From Nitrospirae bacterium SPGG5 (GTDB lineage: Bacteria; Nitrospirota; Nitrospiria; Nitrospirales; UBA8639), in contig LXTH01000152.1 of NCBI GenBank assembly GCA_001643555.1, forward strand, positions 1 through 7,379: a stretch of DNA of 7,379 nt, read 5' to 3'. Made by a program: the position numbers and the translations under genes. The notes below the pieces were generated by a model, which was given only the letters and a program-made list of their open reading frames with translations, had not been told where the DNA came from and did not search any database. Shown here one piece after another: positions 6,787-7,379 of the stretch (positions are counted from its first letter, which is position 1; each line of letters opens with the position of its first letter).

Positions 6787-6912
6787 CCGAATGTTCAAAA
6801 AGGTCTGTCCAGCAAGGCCGCAGGGTTGTTGGCGAGCGGAGCGTACACCAGTACGTGAGCACGACAACAACCCGAGAACGCTGCTGGCAGCCTTTTTCAA
6901 CATTCGGCTAGG
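6782..6912. repeat. Palindromic intergenic repeat E2
   Basis: Outer arms of 22 bp (6782-6803 and 6891-6912) pair with one mismatch: they begin cctagccgaatgttc and end caacattcggctagg. Inner stems are ccagca/tgctgg (6809-6814, 6882-6887), gggttgtt/aacaaccc (6823-6830, 6866-6873) and an apical cgtac-acca-gtacg (6842-6855). It is homologous to E1 in the opposite orientation, and the inner stem differs from that of E1 by paired changes on both sides. E2 fills the whole gap between two convergent genes, and its arms contain both of their TAG stops. Confidence 0.88.
6797..6897. terminator. Bidirectional intrinsic terminator between convergent genes
   Basis: The G+C-rich inner stem of E2 (6809-6887) is flanked by aaaaa at 6797-6801 and ttttt at 6893-6897. 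A stem followed by a U-run is therefore read in both directions, ending iaaA on the plus strand and bcp on the minus strand. The stem is much longer than a usual terminator and 5 bases separate it from the T-run, so its efficiency is uncertain. Confidence 0.55.
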
Positions 6913-7379
6913 GCATGACATCGAGCTCGCTTAACACCTCCTCCAAGTGTCCATCGACTTTCACCTTGTGAAAGATATCATCAATCTTTCCGTTCTCATC
7001 AATGATAAACGTCGTCCGCTCAATGCCCATGAACTTCCTGCCGTAGAGGGATTTTTCCTTCCACACCCCGTAGGCCTGGAGCATCTTCTTGCTTTCATCA
7101 CTGATCAAGGGAAAGTTGAGGTTAAATTTTTTGGCAAATTTCTTGTGGGATTCGACTGAGTCGCTACTTACACCAAGCACTTCGGCACCGATGCCCTGGA
7201 TTTCATCAATCCCATCCCGAAAGGCACAGGACTCTTTGGTACACCCTGGAGTATCGTCTTTGGGATAAAAATACAGCACAACTTTTTTCCCTTTGTAATC
7301 CGATAGGCTCACGACTTTCCCTTCTTGATTCGGCAGCGAAAAAGCCGGGGCCTTTTGCCCGACCTTCAACTGCTTCGTG
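6908..7379 (-). CDS. bcp: Thioredoxin-dependent thiol peroxidase (Bcp/PrxQ), 5' end beyond window
   Basis: Bcp reduces hydrogen peroxide and organic hydroperoxides in the cytoplasm, using thioredoxin to regenerate itself. The AhpC/TSA fold is complete from [13 protein letters not shown] onward. The motif [18 protein letters not shown] holds the peroxidatic Cys43 and the resolving Cys48 (numbered from the TTG at 7369) in the CxxxxC spacing of E. coli Bcp. These are the only cysteines. Arg118 in [10 protein letters not shown] completes the active site. The TTG at 7367-7369 is probably an internal leucine codon: the frame continues upstream as T-K-Q to the window edge, and homologues usually have a few residues before LKVG, so the true start lies just outside. 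The TAG stop is within the right arm of E2, and the gene converges on the asparaginase gene. Confidence 0.95.
   Translation of the reverse strand, partial: TKQLKVGQKAPAFSLPNQEGKVVSLSDYKGKKVVLYFYPKDDTPGCTKESCAFRDGIDEIQGIGAEVLGVSSDSVESHKKFAKKFNLNFPLISDESKKMLQAYGVWKEKSLYGRKFMGIERTTFIIDENGKIDDIFHKVKVDGHLEEVLSELDVMP

Noticed and set aside
5679..6912. Composite transposon formed by E1 and E2 around the asparaginase gene
   Set aside because: The two elements are inverted and flank the gene, but they carry no transposase, no target-site duplication is visible, and they differ by about 20%. Independent copies of a dispersed repeat explain them better.
7367..7369. TTG as the bcp start
   Set aside because: The frame stays open to the window edge and the preceding T-K-Q-L fits the usual Bcp N-terminus, so the TTG is most likely an internal leucine.
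1..7379. CRISPR array, tRNA or rRNA genes, riboswitch, phage or toxin-antitoxin pair
   Set aside because: No regularly spaced direct repeats, tRNA-like cloverleaf, known riboswitch core or paired small genes could be seen on either strand. The Fic protein has no visible separate antitoxin within the window.

Overview
The window reads as ordinary chromosome from a Gram-negative bacterium. An outer-membrane lipid-trafficking protein (MlaA) and the lipid II flippase (MurJ) are both present. The gene set, the roughly 55% G+C of the core genes and, above all, the 'gaatgtt(g/c)aaaaa ... ttttt(c/g)aacattc' palindromic intergenic elements remind me of Nitrospira (Nitrospirota). That assignment is an inference from memory and was not searched.

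Left part (1-1440): a Fic-domain protein, probable AMP transferase, open at the left edge of the window. Its base composition is visibly more A+T-rich than the rest. It is followed by about 360 bases with no credible gene. The right-hand 240 bases of that stretch are packed with short hairpins, two of which share the loop ccgaaa, and look like a repeat cassette lying against the end of the next gene.

Middle part (1440-5652): mlaA on the minus strand diverges from murJ on the plus strand across a 390-base gap, which holds a perfect 8-bp hairpin and a possible decayed copy of the intergenic palindrome. murJ, dtd (D-aminoacyl-tRNA deacylase) and a 188-residue protein of unknown function follow on the plus strand with short spacing and may be co-transcribed.

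Right part (5653-7379): a first full palindromic element (E1, 5679-5823), a plant-type asparaginase/isoaspartyl peptidase gene, and a second element (E2, 6782-6912) lying exactly between the convergent asparaginase and bcp (thiol peroxidase) genes. E2 carries the stop codons of both genes in its arms and has the layout of a bidirectional terminator. bcp runs off the right edge. E1 and E2 are about 80% identical when one is inverted, and they differ by paired, compensating substitutions in an internal stem.

The genes form no evident new pathway: they are envelope biogenesis (mlaA, murJ), translation quality control (dtd), protein or peptide repair and recycling (asparaginase) and peroxide defence (bcp). 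The most interesting signal is the structured repeat family. I do not see a CRISPR array, prophage, transposase or RNA gene.
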